DNA of 64,000 bases from Scytonema sp. UIC 10036 (GTDB lineage Bacteria > Cyanobacteriota > Cyanobacteriia > Cyanobacteriales > Nostocaceae), in contig NZ_WJFC01000053.1 in the NCBI RefSeq assembly GCF_009725235.1, positions 4,944-68,943 on the forward strand. Reading direction: 5' to 3'. Shown piece after piece: positions 37,516 to 47,663 of the stretch. Made by a program: the position numbers and the translations under genes. The notes beneath the pieces were generated by a model. That model saw only the letters and a list, made by a program, of their open reading frames with translations, had not been told where the DNA came from and searched no databases. Each line of letters begins with the position of its first letter. The stretch's first letter is position 1.

Positions 37516-39330
37516 TTAAAACGGTTGGGTATAAACGATAGAAAAATACAGACCCTTTTCTTGTAAACTGTCTTCATCAAGTGAATCCACAGAAACTAAA
37601 GGAATACCATAGTCAAACCTGGCACTTAACCTATTGCTTTGCCACAGCAACCCCAATCCTATAGAGGCAAGATTGCTAGGATCGGGATCGGCATTACCAG
37701 AGCTATTCCAAACAGTCCCATAGTCAACAAACGGAGTTATTTGTAACACACCTCCTACCTGAGGTACGCGCAAAATTGGATACCTCAACTCAGCAGAAGC
37801 CGAAAAGGCATTATCAGTTAACAGTAAGTCTTGGCGGTAACCCCGTACTGTACGTTGTCCCCCTAAACCAAACTGCTCTAATGGTACCAACGCCCTGTCA
37901 GCTAATTGAGCATCTGCACTGATTAACAGTAGGGTATCTGGAGCGAGACGCCGCACCCACTGCGCCTGTCCTCGCCAGGAAAAAAAGCGAGCATCCGGTG
38001 CATCCTCGTTAGTGGTAGCATTGAACACATCTAAACCAAAACTAAACTGCGATCGCACGGCAAATACTTGTCGGCTACTACGCTTGGTCCAATCTTGAAA
38101 AAACCGCAGTATGGATAGGCGAGTATTTCCGTCATCAGACCCTGGTACGGGAAATCCCACCCGTCTCGCAGTCAAAGGGGGACCCAAAAAGTCAACTTCA
38201 CTTTCCCGACGTGATGCTGTGAGTCCCAGAGCAAATTCTTCGTTGGGGGTTTGCACGATTGGTTGACGGAGTGTCAAAGAAAAGTCTTGTGAGGTTCCCT
38301 CAATATCAAATCTGTCAAAAGGGTCTTCAATAACATTACTATTTGTGTAACTATAGCCAAATTCCAGCGTCCCATTATAGGGATTGATGGGTAAGGTATA
38401 GCGAGCATCGACATCGTTACTACCTTCGGTGTTGGTGTAGGAGACACTTAAACCATCTCCCAATCCCAGTAAGTTAGCTTGGTTGAGTTGGATTCGCCTT
38501 TGAAAGCTACCAACACTAGGGGAACGATTGTTGTCTAAGGAAATTTGGGCTGAGAGTGTCTTTGCTTCTGTCACCCTGACATCTAGGACGTTAGTACCAG
38601 AGGTTGACCCCGCTGCAAGTTCCGCAGAAATATTTCTAATGAGCGGATTCAGTTGGAGCAGTTGCAGTGCTCTGAGCAATCGATTGACGTTGAGGGGTTT
38701 GTCAGTGGCGATTTGTATCCGACTGCGGATATAGTTGGGGTTTAACCGCCTCAAACCTCGCACTTGTATATTTTCTAACTGACCTTCCAAAACCTGAATT
38801 GTGACAACACCTCCTTTCTTTTTGAAAGTTTGATTGGCTGGGATGACAGCTCCGGAAGTAATGTAACCTTCATCGCGGTAGAGTTGGCTAATTGCTTCAG
38901 CAGCTAGTTGTAGTTCAGCAACGGAGGTAATCGGTCTATTAGTAAATTCTTTAACTGTAGCAGCTAAGCGATCGCTACTGAATACAGTACTGCCAATCAC
39001 CTCAAAGCGTTCTACTATGATGGTTTCGGGAAAGACGTTGGGAACTGTTTCAGGAGTGTCTGGTGTTGGGCTGGGAGTTGGAAATAACTTTTCTGGGGGT
39101 GGGATGACAGGGGGTGTTTCCGGTGCGATGGGAGGATTTTCTTCTTCAGGACGGCGGAATATATCTGCAGGAGGTTGGGTTTGGGTAATTCTGTTCTCTG
39201 GCTGGAGGAGTTGAGGTGTCTGTGCAAACAACGGCTTTTGGTGCAAGCTACTGAATAGCAGGAGGGTGGGTGTGAGTAAGCTGGGTAAACCTCTTTGGTA
39301 ATAGAAACTCAAAAACCTTTTATACAGCAT
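37516..39330 (-). CDS. ShlB/FhaC/HecB outer-membrane transporter (TpsB)
   Basis: 604 aa. A signal peptide is followed by a Pro-rich linker (about 50-100; ENPPIAPETPPVIPPPEKLF). POTRA-type domain 1 (about 103-185) contains VERFEVIGSTVFSSDRLAAT, and a second POTRA spans about 185-265. The C-terminal 16-strand barrel has the loop motif QRTVRGYRQD and ends in Phe, as expected for an outer-membrane protein. It exports TpsA proteins, most likely the haemagglutinin-like protein at 41211. Confidence 0.93.
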   Translation of the reverse strand: MLYKRFLSFYYQRGLPSLLTPTLLLFSSLHQKPLFAQTPQLLQPENRITQTQPPADIFRRPEEENPPIAPETPPVIPPPEKLFPTPSPTPDTPETVPNVFPETIIVERFEVIGSTVFSSDRLAATVKEFTNRPITSVAELQLAAEAISQLYRDEGYITSGAVIPANQTFKKKGGVVTIQVLEGQLENIQVRGLRRLNPNYIRSRIQIATDKPLNVNRLLRALQLLQLNPLIRNISAELAAGSTSGTNVLDVRVTEAKTLSAQISLDNNRSPSVGSFQRRIQLNQANLLGLGDGLSVSYTNTEGSNDVDARYTLPINPYNGTLEFGYSYTNSNVIEDPFDRFDIEGTSQDFSLTLRQPIVQTPNEEFALGLTASRRESEVDFLGPPLTARRVGFPVPGSDDGNTRLSILRFFQDWTKRSSRQVFAVRSQFSFGLDVFNATTNEDAPDARFFSWRGQAQWVRRLAPDTLLLISADAQLADRALVPLEQFGLGGQRTVRGYRQDLLLTDNAFSASAELRYPILRVPQVGGVLQITPFVDYGTVWNSSGNADPDPSNLASIGLGLLWQSNRLSARFDYGIPLVSVDSLDEDSLQEKGLYFSIVYTQPF

Positions 39331-39891
39331 AATCAGTAGATGCAGCAGAGTTGGGATAAGGATGCCTAACCAATCTCTCTGGGAACCGAGAATAATAACA
39401 CTTAGAGTATACTATGAACTTTATTTGTAGAAATTGAAAAAACCTTATGTAAGGATTTTTCTCTGTGTAGAGACGCGATCGCCCTTACAAATGTTCTTTT
39501 TTATACAGAAGCGAATTTTCGTCTTTCTACAAAGTCTGTATTCTCAAGGTCATTTTTCATATATAAACCTTATCACTCTTTCAATAAATCTTAAAAAATT
39601 ATAATCATTATTGCATTTTATGAGTTTTTATTGTAAACAATACAGTATAATTTATTACTTGTTGTGCAGAAATATAGTTAAGTATGTAAAAAACATACAA
39701 AAAAATATAATTTTTTCATGAAGTGAATCAGCTCGTTGTTGGAATCTCCGTAGTAAACCACGTAGTATTTTTCGGAGAAGTAAGTGTGTAGGTATTAACC
39801 TCACATAAGCAAAATGTCTACCGCAAAAATTGTTACAGCAACAGGCTTGTACCAAGCTGTCGCTCAAGAATGCAATGTAAGGAAAACTTCA
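39331..39891. other. Divergent promoter region, TpsB / PEP-CTERM
   Basis: About 560 AT-rich bases without an ORF. CTCCG (39746) and CGGAG (39773) bracket two direct CGTAGTA copies, a plausible regulatory element for the PEP-CTERM gene. Confidence 0.5.
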
Positions 39892-40674
39892 ATGAGTTTA
39901 AATAAATTGAGAAACAACCTCACAAAGACTACAGCCGTTGCTGCAGTTATCGGGATTGCAACTTGTCTATTTCCTGCGATCGCTCAAGCTCAACTAGGAT
40001 CGCGGCTCCCCCAAACACCGCCAACCCCAGTTTCTGCGAATCCGAATGAAGAGGCAAATGTTCGTCTTATTCAGTTTTCTTTGGATACGTCTGTCGAGGA
40101 TATCAACTTAGCTCCAGACTTAGGAGAGTTCCCTGGAGCTATTCAAAACTTTAGAGTTGATAGTGAAGTGGACGACGTTCCCGACCTGTTTATTCCGTCT
40201 GGAACTTTGAGGACATTTAGATTGACGTTTAATGCTAATAATGAAGTAGATCCCATAATAGTAGACTACTCGAACCCGGACAACATTGACAACATTACGC
40301 TTTTCGACCTCTCCCGAGATGGTACTTCTAATGAGTGGTTGAGGTACGATGTTACATTTCCCGACAGCCCTGCAACATTAACTTTGTTCCTTCCATCCAA
40401 TGATCCTGATGATACTAATCTGATTGATTCGCTATCCGGTTTCAATAATTTTTCAAGCTCAAATCCAATACAAGCAGTGGTAAGTCGTCCCGATGTTGGT
40501 AGAGTACAAAGTAGAACAGCAAAAATTGTGGAAAGCAACCCTGACCTTGAGAGACAAAGCTTAACCTTTGCCACTGTCCCCGAACCTACTGCTACAGCTA
40601 GTCTGCTTGGCGTAGGAGCTTTGGGTGCAGTAACACTGCTGAAGCGCAATAAGCGTTTGCAGAAGCCTCTTTAA
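39892..40674 (+). CDS. PEP-CTERM sorting-domain protein
   Basis: 260 aa from ATG 39892 (AAGGA 8 bases upstream); the longer frame to 39814 lacks a site and hides the signal peptide (MSLNKLRNNLTKTTAVAAV ... AIAQAQ). The middle is acidic and beta-rich, without a known fold. The C-terminus is the sorting signal VPEPTATASLLGVGALGAV followed by a basic tail (LLKRNKR). Such proteins are cut by exosortase and displayed or shed; no exosortase is in this window. Confidence 0.9.
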   Translation: MSLNKLRNNLTKTTAVAAVIGIATCLFPAIAQAQLGSRLPQTPPTPVSANPNEEANVRLIQFSLDTSVEDINLAPDLGEFPGAIQNFRVDSEVDDVPDLFIPSGTLRTFRLTFNANNEVDPIIVDYSNPDNIDNITLFDLSRDGTSNEWLRYDVTFPDSPATLTLFLPSNDPDDTNLIDSLSGFNNFSSSNPIQAVVSRPDVGRVQSRTAKIVESNPDLERQSLTFATVPEPTATASLLGVGALGAVTLLKRNKRLQKPL

Positions 40675-40722
40675 CTAGGTATGAGTTGATAGCAAAAGCG
40701 GGAAACCTGAAAAGCTTTACCC

Positions 40723-40761
40723 AAACCTCATCCCCCAGCTTCTAGCTAGAGGATGAGGTTT
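40723..40761 (+). terminator. Terminator after the PEP-CTERM gene
   Basis: AAACCTCATCC, 17-base loop, GGATGAGGTTT then TGC, beginning 48 bases after the stop. An 11-bp perfect stem ending in a short T-run. Confidence 0.65.
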
Positions 40762-41111
40762 TGCAAAAGAATTAATATTAATAAAACTCAATAAAAAATG
40801 ATTTCAAAACCTGATAAATTTTGGGATATGTTTCAAATATTAAATTTTAATTACTCATCGTACATTGGTTTCCCAAAGTTGTTAAAGAGATAACGTCTAA
40901 AGCGCCCACCCAAAAATGATTATTTTATCTTGCCGTTGGTGATGGCAGGTATAAAAAATTACGCAAGAACACCAAGAAATTCTTCGCGCCTTTGAGTCTT
41001 TGCGCGAGATAGAAAATGGCAAGCGACTGACTCAAAATGCTCTGCCCAAAGATTGCAAGTTTTGCGCTTACAATTCAAAGGAGAGTGACTCTTGTTAAAA
41101 CAAGTTGAGTC

Positions 41112-41150
41112 GTGTTTCCTCCACCAAATAGGATTTGGTGGAGGAAACAC
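41112..41150 (+). promoter_or_regulatory. Perfect 18-bp hairpin in the TpsA leader
   Basis: GTGTTTCCTCCACCAAAT, loop AGG, ATTTGGTGGAGGAAACAC, ending 60 bases before the TpsA ATG. There is no T-run. The stem exposes or hides GGAGG, so a structural control element or a palindromic insertion are both possible. Confidence 0.5.
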
Positions 41151-41210
41151 TCCCAGGAGATTTTAGATGAGGAATTTGTTCAAGTAACTGAACAATATTA
41201 GGTTTTGAGA

Positions 41211-44138
41211 ATGGTGAAAATCCAACTTATGAGAATCTGCCCATCCCGGTTCTGGACGTTTAGTGGAAATGTCTTGTTTTGGCTGTTAGCCTCATACCCC
41301 GTAACAGCACAAATTACCCCAGATACAACGCTTCCTGTCAATTCCACCGTTACACCTGAGGGGAACATTAGAGTCATTGAGGGAGGTACTCAACGGGGTG
41401 GCAATTTGTTCCATAGTTTTCGGGAGTTTTCGTTTTCCGTTCAAACTAGTGGTACTACTGGAGACACTGCCTTTTTCAATAATGACTCGGCAGTGACAAA
41501 TATCATTACGCGGGTAACAGGTGAGTCAACTTCTAACATAGATGGCATTATCCGAGCTAACGGCAGCACTACCAATTTGTTTTTTATCAACCCCAATGGC
41601 ATCATTTTTGGACCAAATGCCCGTTTAGATATTAGGGGTTCGTTTGTAGCTAGTACAGCCGATAGTCTGAGGTTTGCTGATGGCACGGAATTTAGCGCGA
41701 CCAATCCTCAAGCTACCCCGGTGTTAACAGTCAGTGTTCCTCTAGGGCTGCAATTTGGTTCAAATAGTGGAGAGATTGTTAATCGATCAACTCCTCCTGG
41801 TCTGGAAGTTGCTAGCGGAAAAACCTTGGCGCTGGTAGGTGGTAATGTGTCTTTACAGGGCGGCAATTTAACAGCAAGTGGAAGAATTGAGTTAGGTAGC
41901 GTTGGGACGGGTTTGGTTAATCTGACTGAGGTTCCACAAGGTTACGATTTGGGATATTCGGGCGAGCAGAACTTTCTGGATATCGATCTCTCTGGTGGCG
42001 CACAGGTTAATGCTAACGGTGCGAGCGGCGGCAGTATTCAAGTACGGGGTAGGAACATTAATCTTACGGGAGGTTCCGCAATTTTTTCTGGCACCTTAGG
42101 TGCAGGCACAGGAGGAACTCTGACAGTAAACGCGGCTGAGTTTGTCAACTTGAGAGATGGCACTGAATTATCTACTTACACTGAAGGTACTGGGTCTGCT
42201 GGCAACTTAACACTCACAACTGAGAAGCTAACAGTTGAAAGTGGTGCTAGAATTGCTTCTGCCACCTTAGGTGCAGGCACAGGAGGAACTCTGACAGTAA
42301 ACGCGGCTGCTGAGTCTGTCAACTTGAGTGGAGACGGCACTCTATTAACTACTTACACTGAAGGTACTGGGTCTGCTGGCGACTTGACAATCAAAACTCG
42401 GACGCTAACAGTTAAAGATGGTGCATCTATACAAACTTTTACTCAGGGTTTGGGTCAAGCAGGAGATTTGCTGGTAACAGCAACCGATGCTGTAGAACTG
42501 TCAGGAACAACAACCGATGGTAGACCCAGCGGCTTGTTTGCTCAGGTCAGACCACAAGCAACAGGCAATGGTGGAAACCTAACGGTTGAAACTGGACGAC
42601 TAACAATCCGAGATGGAGCAAATATAAATGCTTCAACTTTTGGGGCGGGTCGAGCCGGGGATGTACTAGTGAAAGCAAGTGATATAGAACTACAGGAGGT
42701 GGGGACAACACCTTCTAACGGACGATTTTCTAGTAGTGGCATTTATACTCAAGTCGAACCGCAAGCCACAGGCAATGCAGGCACAGGAAATCTAACCATT
42801 GAAACCCAACGGCTAACTGTCGAGGGCGGAGCAAAGATATCCACGGCTACCTTTTCAAGGGGAAATGGCGGGGAATTGACCATAAACGCCACAGCTTCGA
42901 TTATATTAAGCGGCGCTTCAGAACGTGCTACAGCCTCCCCTTTGGATACTAATCGCAGTGGCATTTTTGTTTCTGCTGAAGAAGGCGCTACGGGTAATGT
43001 GGGAAAATTGACTATAAACACTGGACAGTTGACTGTTGAAAATGGAGCCAAAATATCAGCGGATAATATAGGTTCAAGTCAAGAAACTACCCAGTCCGCT
43101 ATAAATGTTAGGCAGTTATTTATTCGCGACGGAGGGCAGATCAGGTCAGGCTCATTTGCTTCTGGTGCAGGCGGAACGTTAAGTGTAAACGCTACCGAGT
43201 CTGTTTCTGTTATCGGTACAACAACCATTGATTCCACACAAGTTCCTAGTACCTTGTCTGCCGCAGCTACAGCTTCTGGAAAAGCTGGCAACTTAAATAT
43301 TACAACCAGAAGATTGAATGTCCAAAATAGAGCAGAAGTGAGTGTGAGCGGCACAGGAACGGGATCGTCGGCTGGCAACTTGACTATTACGGCTAACGAC
43401 ATTCGCCTTAACGGAGGAAGACTCAGTGCGACAACCAACACCGGAGAAGAGGCGGCAAATATCAGGCTACAAAACGTAGATCTATTGTTGTTGCAAAATG
43501 GAAGTCTGATTTCTGCTACAGCTTCTGATGATGCCAACGGGGGGAACATCAATATTAATGCTGCCAACGGTGTTGTTGTTGCCGTTCCTGGGGAAAACAA
43601 TGATATCATTGCTCGTGCCTCTCAAGGTCGGGGTGGCGAAATTAACATCACCGCCTCTGGTATCTTCGGCATTGAGGAGCGAGAGCCAACATCACCCCGT
43701 ACCAATGACATTAATGCTAGCTCAGATTTTGGCTTACCAGGTACAGTGATTATCAACAGACCGGAGGTGGAACCAAACGAAGGGTTGCTGGAACTGCCCA
43801 CAACCGTAGTAGATGCCTCCGGGCTAGTAGACACTGGCTGTGCTGCCTTGGCTGGTGCAGAGGGTAGTACCTTTTTCGTCACCGGACGCGGTGGATTGCC
43901 ACCCAGCCCTGACGAACCCCTAAGTACTGATGTTCTGTGGTCAGATACTCGCATGGACAAGACTACAGCACAGCGATCGCAAACTGTCACCACTGCGCCT
44001 GCTGCTAAGACTAATACACGTGCGATCGTACCTGCGACTGGTTGGGTATTTAACGGTAAAGGAGAAGTTACTCTCATTTCCCATGCCTCAGGTACCACTA
44101 GTTCGGCGTCTACTTCTGCTACCTGTTATCAACAGTAA
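41211..44138 (+). CDS. Two-partner-secretion filamentous haemagglutinin-like exoprotein (TpsA)
   Basis: 975 aa from ATG 41211 (the TTG at 41205 is less likely). A signal peptide ends ASYPVTAQ. The TPS domain (about 33-260) has GGNLFHSFREFSF and NLFFINPNGIIFGPNARLDI (NPNG motif). The rest is a beta-helix of repeating GxxGGxLTVNAxxxVxLSG units (about 260-850), and a conserved tail reads LPTTVVDASGLVDTGC and PATGWVFNGKGEV. Near-identical blocks around 42090-42140 and 42270-42320 show internal repeat expansion. A surface adhesin, likely exported by the TpsB at 37516. Confidence 0.93.
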   Translation: MVKIQLMRICPSRFWTFSGNVLFWLLASYPVTAQITPDTTLPVNSTVTPEGNIRVIEGGTQRGGNLFHSFREFSFSVQTSGTTGDTAFFNNDSAVTNIITRVTGESTSNIDGIIRANGSTTNLFFINPNGIIFGPNARLDIRGSFVASTADSLRFADGTEFSATNPQATPVLTVSVPLGLQFGSNSGEIVNRSTPPGLEVASGKTLALVGGNVSLQGGNLTASGRIELGSVGTGLVNLTEVPQGYDLGYSGEQNFLDIDLSGGAQVNANGASGGSIQVRGRNINLTGGSAIFSGTLGAGTGGTLTVNAAEFVNLRDGTELSTYTEGTGSAGNLTLTTEKLTVESGARIASATLGAGTGGTLTVNAAAESVNLSGDGTLLTTYTEGTGSAGDLTIKTRTLTVKDGASIQTFTQGLGQAGDLLVTATDAVELSGTTTDGRPSGLFAQVRPQATGNGGNLTVETGRLTIRDGANINASTFGAGRAGDVLVKASDIELQEVGTTPSNGRFSSSGIYTQVEPQATGNAGTGNLTIETQRLTVEGGAKISTATFSRGNGGELTINATASIILSGASERATASPLDTNRSGIFVSAEEGATGNVGKLTINTGQLTVENGAKISADNIGSSQETTQSAINVRQLFIRDGGQIRSGSFASGAGGTLSVNATESVSVIGTTTIDSTQVPSTLSAAATASGKAGNLNITTRRLNVQNRAEVSVSGTGTGSSAGNLTITANDIRLNGGRLSATTNTGEEAANIRLQNVDLLLLQNGSLISATASDDANGGNININAANGVVVAVPGENNDIIARASQGRGGEINITASGIFGIEEREPTSPRTNDINASSDFGLPGTVIINRPEVEPNEGLLELPTTVVDASGLVDTGCAALAGAEGSTFFVTGRGGLPPSPDEPLSTDVLWSDTRMDKTTAQRSQTVTTAPAAKTNTRAIVPATGWVFNGKGEVTLISHASGTTSSASTSATCYQQ

Positions 44139-44169
44139 AAAACAAGCTTACGGACAGTGTTTATGCAAA

Positions 44170-46321
44170 TCATTCGAGCGATCGTTGTTTCGCGCAACTA
44201 ACAGAAGCCATTCCTACACTATTAGATGCATCAGAAATGAGAGTGACATTTCCTTGATTATCAAATACCCAACCCGTCGCGGGATTGATTTTGATAACAT
44301 CTGATTGAGGCTGTAGTTGAGTCACTGGTTTTTTCAGACTCTGCTGTTGTGATGTCACGGCAGCTAAGCGAGTATCAGACCAGACAACATCAGTACTGAG
44401 GGGTTCGTCAGGACTCATTGGTAAACCACCGCGTCCGGTAATAGTAAACTCACTCACGTTTTCATTAGCAAAGGCAGCACAGCCAGTGTCTACTAGCCCT
44501 GAGACATCAACTACAGCTGTAGGCAGTTCCAGCAAGCCTTGGGCTGGTTCAACCTCTGGTCTGTTGATAATTACTGTACCAGGGAAGCCAAATTCTGAAC
44601 TGGCATTGATTTCACTGATATATTGATATTGATTTCTCCAGCATTCCCTGTATTACTTGTACCACTAATTATGCCCGCGCCTTCAATCTGAAAAGAATTT
44701 GCGGAAATATTGATTGTGCCAGCGTTCCCCATGCCAAATGTTTGAAAATTTAGCAAAGCTCCATTTTGGAATTTAAAAGAGTCTGAAACATTGATATTAA
44801 TTGTGCCAGCATTCCCTGTATTAGTCGTGAAGCTATTGACTTGAGAACTATCAATCAGCAAAGAGTTTGCACGAATGCTGATGTTTCCACCATTGCTGGC
44901 TCCAAATGTATTAGTGTTTATACCTGATTCATTTAAAAGTTCCAAAGAACCTTCAACGTTAATTTTGATTTCCCCTGGTGAATTGTCGTTAAAAATACGA
45001 CTCAGTATACCACCTTTGCTTTCCATCCTTAGAGAATTTGCACGAATGTCTATTGTCCCGGCCTTCCCTTTTTCACTCTTTGCGTCAGTTTGTATACCAA
45101 AAGACTTCATTATCATTGGGCCTGCAACGTTAATATCGATCTCTCCAGCATCTCCTGTGCTTCCAAAGTCTGCTTGACTACCCATCCCTCCATTTTCTAA
45201 CTGCAAAGAATTTGCTACTATGTTGATTCTACCTGCGTTCCCTTGACTATAAGTATTCGTATTCAGACCCGCTCTGAATGTCAAAGAGTCTGCATTAATT
45301 TGGATAACTCCTGCATTCCCCGTGCTCTGTTCGTTTGCAGTGCTTACCCCACTGTTATTCTCAACCGTCATATTTTTGGCGTTTAGTCTAATGATTCCGC
45401 CATTCCCTGCACCATAGGTATTAGAGCTGATATTAGATTGATTGATAACTAAAGAGTCGCCTTTTATACTGATTCCTCCCCCATCTCTGTTGCCCTGGTT
45501 ATCAGCTAGCACAAGCGATCGCTCAGCCAGACTGATGTTCCTACCTGCGATCGCAATCTCCCCACCACCATCTCCTGTCGTACTTACAAACGATTTTCCT
45601 GAAACCTGAATGTCGCCAAAACTAGTGATATTTTCATCACTCAACTTCCAAGGTTGTTGAAAGTTTACAGACCGATCGCTGCTAAACTTTGCCCGGATTT
45701 GACAAACAATCCCTCTCTGAGGGTGTCAACTCTGCCACGGGGTAGCTTAGTAATCTCTTCAATATCATGTCCCACTCCCTTGAGTGTAATGGTTCCTGGA
45801 TTGGAACCAAATTGCAACCCGGTTGGAACGCTGACTGTTAACAGGGGAGTTGCAACAGAAGACGTTGCACTAAATACCGTGCCATCTTCAAATCTGAGAC
45901 TGTTAGCAGTGCTTGCAATAACCGAACCACCTATATTTAATCGGGCATTATTACCAAAAACAATTCCATTGGGATTGATTAAAAATAAGTTCGCTGTGCC
46001 GTTGGCTCGAATCAATCCATCTATATTAGAGAGCGATCCACCTGTGACCCTGCTAATAATGTTTTGAATGTCAACAGTATTATTAAATCTTGCTTCGTTA
46101 CCAATAGGAACGGAAAACTCTTGGAAACTGTGGAAGAGATTATTGCCTGCTTGTGTTCCGCCTGTAATATTGATAGTGCTCCCATCTGGTGTGACGATAG
46201 AATTATTAGGCAAAGTACTATCAGGAGTGATTTGAGCAACAGCGCTCGTTGCCCATAAAGCACCGCTTACCACCATCCTCAATACACAACCAAAACGCAC
46301 GCTCGCCATAGCAACCCCCAA
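44170..46321 (-). pseudogene. Second TpsA haemagglutinin, broken by two frameshifts
   Basis: Three ORFs in three frames (46321-45665, 45644-44571, 44535-44170) make one TpsA. The first has a signal peptide and TPS domain ([29 protein letters not shown]), the second beta-helix repeats, the third the tail (PTAVVDVSGLVDTGC, PATGWVFDNQGNV). The junctions at about 45660 and 44620-44600 each need a one-base shift. In the second junction, normal-frame EINASSEFGFPGTV appears in the other frame. It is convergent with its paralogue, with 31 bases between stops. Confidence 0.85.
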
Positions 46322-46409
46322 CGCCTGCTCGCAGTACAGCCACTATTCAGTAAACCATAACTGACGGCGGTTGCTTATGTCCTATGTGTTTCTTAGTTTT
46401 GGTTGACAC

Positions 46410-47087
46410 TCAGCGTCTTCCCGATGTTGCCTGCGATTGAAAAGAGTGATACATAGTATCTTCTGGAGCAAGACGAATAGCTGTGTTATAATCTGCCATT
46501 GCTTTTAATCTCTCCCCGACTTCGTAGTAAAGTTGACTGCGCCAAAGGTAGAAAAGGGCGTTGTCAGGAAGGAGATTAATCGCTTGGGTATAATCCTCAA
46601 GCGCTCCATATTTATCTCCTAAATGGCTGCGACGAAAGTTAGCCCGTTTAGTGTAAAGGTAAGCATCTTGGGGATGAATGCGAATAGCATTATTCAATTG
46701 AGCCAGCGTTTGGTCATCTTTTTGTTTAATTTCAAGGTATGTAGCAGAACCAATCTGTGCATTACCCGATATGGTGGAGTCTTCCCTAGCCTTGGGCAAA
46801 TCTTCTTTTCTATACTGAGAACCTGTAGTGCTTGAAGAAGGTTTGCCTGAGTTGAGAGCTTTACACACTACACAAACAGTTGAGCTAAGGGCGAAGATAA
46901 CTCCAGCGGCAACAAGTATTCCCGCGAGATCGTACCCGATACTTTTATCAGAGTGGTAAAAGTAATTTGCACCTTTACCGAGAGAATTTTCTACAACTTG
47001 AGTGGATTGTGCAGACTGGAGAGCACTTGTAGCTGCTAGCCCTGGTACATTCAGCACTAGTCCTGTAGCAAGGATTGTTTTCTTCAT
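46410..47087 (-). CDS. Membrane-anchored TPR protein
   Basis: 225 aa from ATG 47087 (MKKTILATGLVLN; GGAGT 10 bases upstream). It has an N-terminal signal-like segment and a second hydrophobic helix (about 52-73, LAGILVAAGVIFALSSTVCV). Three TPR units run from about 120 to 215 (LNNAIRIHPQDAYLYTKRAN, YGALEDYTQAINLLPDNALF, MADYNTAIRLAPEDT). A protein-interaction role is likely; the partner is unknown. It lies beside the broken TpsA. Confidence 0.8.
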   Translation of the reverse strand: MKKTILATGLVLNVPGLAATSALQSAQSTQVVENSLGKGANYFYHSDKSIGYDLAGILVAAGVIFALSSTVCVVCKALNSGKPSSSTTGSQYRKEDLPKAREDSTISGNAQIGSATYLEIKQKDDQTLAQLNNAIRIHPQDAYLYTKRANFRRSHLGDKYGALEDYTQAINLLPDNALFYLWRSQLYYEVGERLKAMADYNTAIRLAPEDTMYHSFQSQATSGRR

Positions 47088-47561
47088 GATTTGGTTGACT
47101 CCACTCCAATGCACAGATTTTTCTTATGGTAAATTATTGGTAACATAAATAAAAGTAATAATTTTGATGGAAAAATTGTTTAACTATACTACCTAAGTAT
47201 ACTGACTTCTCCTTGGCGGCGAAGCACTTTGTGTACTTTTAGATTGCGTTCATATTTCCTTATACATTCCCACCTTGGAGAATTACAGAATCGGGCATTT
47301 CCTGCGTCTGACGCTGCTGATAACCCCATTTCATCCAGTCAGTAAAAGCTTTGATTGCAGCAGCTAAAGCATCTCGAACGTTTGCTAGAGCCTAATAAAC
47401 CGTATTTCCCTCAATAACTAGTTCTGGTAGTAGGGGATCGCCGCAGGCGGGAGCATTGCAAGACTTGGGTGGAAAAATGTTATCCGAGCAGTATTTTCAC
47501 GAGACTCATAACATTCTGCTATATTATACAGAAAGTATAAATTTAGTATATTATCTATATA
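47088..47561. other. Intergenic stretch with a hicB relic
   Basis: About 470 bases between the TPR gene and the brnT start. Apart from the relic at 47260-47441 nothing is recognised. The last 60 bases are AT-rich and likely hold the brnTA promoter. Confidence 0.5.
47260..47441 (-). pseudogene. hicB-like antitoxin relic
   Basis: The minus strand reads LLPELVIEGNTVY, an in-frame TAG, then ALANVRDALAAAIKAF, matching the hicB at 32568-32801 (LLPELVTEGNTVEQALANVRDALAALIE). The end is replaced by an unrelated tail (DWMKWGYQQRQTQEMPD), and the start is missing. Confidence 0.7.
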
Positions 47562-47585
47562 ATGTCAATCTACTTCGAGTTTGAC
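47562..47585 (+). pseudogene. brnT 5' fragment (first 8 codons)
   Basis: ATG TCA ATC TAC TTC GAG TTT GAC gives MSIYFEFD, the usual BrnT start. The continuation is at 50046 on the far side of the IS607-type element. Confidence 0.65.
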
Positions 47586-47663
47586 ATTTTAGCTAATAGG
47601 TGAATATTGGAATAAATCGGAATAATCGCTATATAATAGATAAAGAACGATTATTCGGAAATT

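Noticed and set aside
39017..39227. Gly-rich plus-strand and Pro/Ser-rich minus-strand ORFs in the TpsB start
   Set aside because: Alternative frames of the Pro-rich linker of TpsB.
43079..44098. Long minus-strand ORFs (158-176 aa) inside the intact TpsA gene
   Set aside because: Antisense shadows caused by the repetitive beta-helix codons; no signals of their own.
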